This document shows, in pieces, positions 61,207 through 64,000 of a stretch of 64,000 bases of DNA. The translations under genes were made by a program, and so were the position numbers. The first letter of the stretch is position 1; each line of letters opens with the position of its first letter. The notes beneath the pieces are model-generated. The model was not told the origin of the DNA. It searched no databases and saw nothing but the letters and a program-made list of their open reading frames with translations. Source of the DNA: Struthidea cinerea (taxonomy: Eukaryota > Chordata > Aves > Passeriformes > Corcoracidae); contig VZTI01005564.1 of assembly GCA_013397865.1 (NCBI GenBank), forward strand, positions 433,810 through 497,809, given 5' to 3'.

Positions 61207-64000
61207 AAAGAAAAAGACTTCTATAGAATGGAAAATACCGCTTTGTAGCACATATCTTGCTGTTTCATGTTATGTTTAAGACGGTATTCGTGTGCTCATA
61301 GGAGCTGCTTTGCATTCTGTGGTTTGCATACTGCAAACCAGCAGTAAATATCAATGGGAACAACCTGTAGTTTTATTGTGCCTTTTCATTTTCAATTTTA
61401 AAAATAATCCAGATTAATGGTGCTTGTACAGTCAGAAAGTTGTACATTTTTAAATGGAACAGCATGATTTGCTATTCTCCATATTTCATGCACTAGGCTA
61501 AGTTTTTTTAGTTTCTCTTTAGCTGGCTTCTGAGATGGAGATATAAACCTAGTGCCCAACCAGGGAAAACAAGTTCCTTCATTGATTTTATACAGGTTTG
61601 GAAGAGTACACACGAATGATATGGATTGCATGATATCTTTTCTCTGGCAACTATTCTGTTAAATTAATTTCAAAGCTGTCAAATTAAAAAACACAGAGTA
61701 AGAGTTATGTCCAGTGGGTGTTTTTGTCCTGGGAAGAGGTATCATGCTAGCCTTGGGAAAAGCCTGAAAGATAACTTCCATTATTATTCAACTGAAAAGC
61801 AGAAAAGAGTGACTGAATCATTAAGCTAATTTTCTCTGAAGGGGATGAAATAACTATTGATGGGTTTTTCTCTCTTCCTGTGTTCCTGCCCTCTTCATCT
61901 CAATGTCTCCCTGGCATCTCCATTCCCATGGAACCATCCCTTTGTCCTTTTCCCAAACCGTCCTTCTCAAGTCCTGTATATGTTTCTAAATATTTCTGGC
62001 TTCCCTTTTTTTTGTATCTTGGAACTGCAAATTCAGAGTTTGACTGCCAAAGGCAAGGCAGAAATATGTACCAGTGGGCAGACAAAGAAATTTAAAGGCA
62101 GGAACTTAACCTCTACTTATCCATCTGTGTATTTTAATCGCTGCCCCCAACCAGTTCCTTGTCAGTGTGGCTCTCTTTGCCTTTGACATGGGAGCTTTTT
62201 GGTCATCCCTTGCACGGATAAACTCGAACACTGTCTCCTTCTCTAGGTTAGCAAGGAAAGGCCCTGAGTTATGCTGCGAGGAAGGACATCCAAAGCCCCC
62301 ATCCATGGCGTGGAGACACGGAGCTTCTCCCTGCTATCTAGGGACTGGAGGCTCATGCTGCTCGAGGTGTTTTGTACAACAGAGGCTGAAAGGGCATTAC
62401 AGGTCACCACTACTGAGGTCAGAAGCCCTGTTCATTCTTCCCCCTCTCTTTTGTGGCAGGTGCATTTGAAGTGCTTCTATCGGCAGCATATATTGACCCA
62501 ATTCTCAAGCATTATTAAAACCTGGGAAGCTCTTTTAGTGGTTTTATTTTCTTTCTGGACATGAACAGCAAGCAGGTAGAAACCTGTGAAACCACACTGG
62601 AGCTTTAGGAAGACAGAATGAGAAAAAAACCCCTTAATGTTACTTTCGCTTTCTTGACTTTTTTTCTTGTTCTTTTAAGTTGACCTGTATCCTTCCCTGG
62701 TAGGGGCCAAGTAACTCCTTAAGAAGTGAACATTAAAGGAAAATAGGTATAATAGTATGGTCAGAAAAGAACTTGTCATTTATGCAGGACTAAGAGGAAA
62801 TGTCAAGCATTCTGTACCTGACAGTTTGTATGATTACATTCAATAAACATGACTCACAAAGCTACTTGATTGTTGCTTCTAGATATTTCTAACCCTTGTG
62901 GGGGGAGTATTATAGCCTTTTAAATAATGGGGTTTAGGGCTGTAATTCCATCTCGTCTTGAAAACAATGGTAAACTTACAATTGACTTGAACGCAATCAG
63001 GGATTCTACCTCATCGTTTCAAACATTTGAAATATTTCTGTTTAGTGTAGTGCCTTAATTAGAAGCTTGCCTCAGATTTATTGGGGAAGTGACAATTCCA
63101 GCAATTCATCTGGACAGTTACTCAGAAGTACTCCAGGAAGGCCAGAATTTTGATCTTAGTTGGCCATAAATTTGTGCTGGGAGGCGAGTCTCATGGCTCT
63201 TCAAATCTGAATCATAATAAGCATGCAGGCAGCTGCTATTCCCACCCATGTACGCACTTACTACTAAAAGACCCACAAACTAAATTTCTCTATTTCTTCA
63301 GTCAGTAAAAACTGTAATTCAGCTACATATTTTAAAATGCGTGCCTTGTAATATTTTTGTTTCCAATGAATTTACAGTTAATTGCAAGGATTTTTTGAAA
63401 GCTTCTAAACCCTTATTTAGCCTGTGTAGCACTGAATAGTGGTGTGATTTCTGTATATGCCAGAGTTCATATATGCTAATCAGTCTGACTGCTTAGAAAA
63501 CACTGCATAGCACCGGACTAATTTGCAGGGAGAGTAGCCTGTAAAGGTTGGCTATTAGCTGGTTTCAGTCACCTTTTGTCTACACATTGCCTGACAAACA
63601 GCTGGATTCTTGTGCGTTCCCAACAGCTTGCAGTTCCAGTGCAATGAGGCTGAAACAGGCTTTTCTGTATTAAGGATGAAATCAAGCCAAAAATAGTCTC
63701 TGTAACTGCTGTTTTCTTTTATTCATGGCAGTTACAGGCAACAAATCAAAGATCTCAGTTGCTTTGTGCTACACACCCCTTCCCCCCCATGCACACACAG
63801 TTGCAGGCATTTTGCAGTCCTTCCTTTAATGAGCTTCTTGTTCTGAAGAGGTCACACTCTTCCAGAACGTTGTTTATTTTTCTCTGCTTGGGAGCAACAC
63901 CTTGCATGTATCTGCAATCATTCCCCTGTTAAGTGTTGTCTAATTGCGCACTTTTGCTCCATCTTTCAGGAAGTTCCTAATGATCCTCCCAAGCCTCTGT

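Larger units (their letters stand above)
48948..64000 (+). other. DHRSX intron 3, proximal part
   Basis: From the exon 3 donor to the window end no further DHRSX exon is seen. It contains CR1 fragments at 49036-49238 and 56100-56333, a 109-bp duplication around an N at 49993, a T/G-rich tract at 56679-56886 and a C/T-rich tract at 61118-61206. A segment at 60690-61015 has weak LTR-like features. The remaining stretches hold nothing I can name. Confidence 0.8.

Noticed and set aside
62167..62469. 100-codon cysteine-rich + strand frame near the window end
   Set aside because: No cysteine spacing pattern of a known family, and two further frames overlap it. It does not match DHRSX exon 4.

Overview
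The window looks like vertebrate nuclear DNA, most probably from a bird. The evidence is a set of CR1 LINE fragments with the typical sauropsid 3' tail, spliced genes with GT-AG introns, and two proteins that read as clear vertebrate orthologues. There are no bacterial operons, CRISPR arrays, tRNA or rRNA genes. The sequence is a draft assembly with three N runs (10035-10111, 26558-26681, 56126-56152) and a single N at 49993.

The window is built around two genes on the + strand. It opens at the edge of a GC-rich, CpG-rich block (about 1-130) that is probably the downstream part of a shared promoter island. ZBED1 follows as one uninterrupted coding exon (6366-8453, 695 aa, a domesticated hAT-transposase protein) with a good splice acceptor 51 bp upstream of its ATG and a poly(A) signal at 8654. 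Two coding exons of the dehydrogenase gene DHRSX lie downstream: exon 2 (36821-36928, carrying the TGxxxGxG dinucleotide-binding motif) and exon 3 (48879-48947). They join in frame by phase-1 splicing. DHRSX exon 1 is not seen and should lie just upstream; exon 4 is not seen and should lie beyond 64000. ZBED1 therefore sits inside DHRSX intron 1 on the same strand, as in the human pseudoautosomal region.

The rest, about 95% of the window, is intron. It holds seven recognisable CR1 fragments. Two are on the - strand (about 21868-22130 and 25074-26178, the latter with remains of reverse-transcriptase ORF2). Five are on the + strand (38578, 42955, 48020, 49036 and 56100). Long pyrimidine microsatellites lie at 26358-26910 and 47555-47736, with a T/G tract at 56679-56886. 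Most short open frames in the introns look like chance.

No new multi-gene system was found. The points most worth checking are: a decayed-looking exon on the - strand (29030-29277) with near-consensus splice sites, one net frameshift and one stop; an overlapping upstream ORF at the ZBED1 start; poly-T expansion at the same internal site in three CR1 copies, one containing an assembly gap; and a perfect 109-bp duplication around a single N, which is probably an assembly error.
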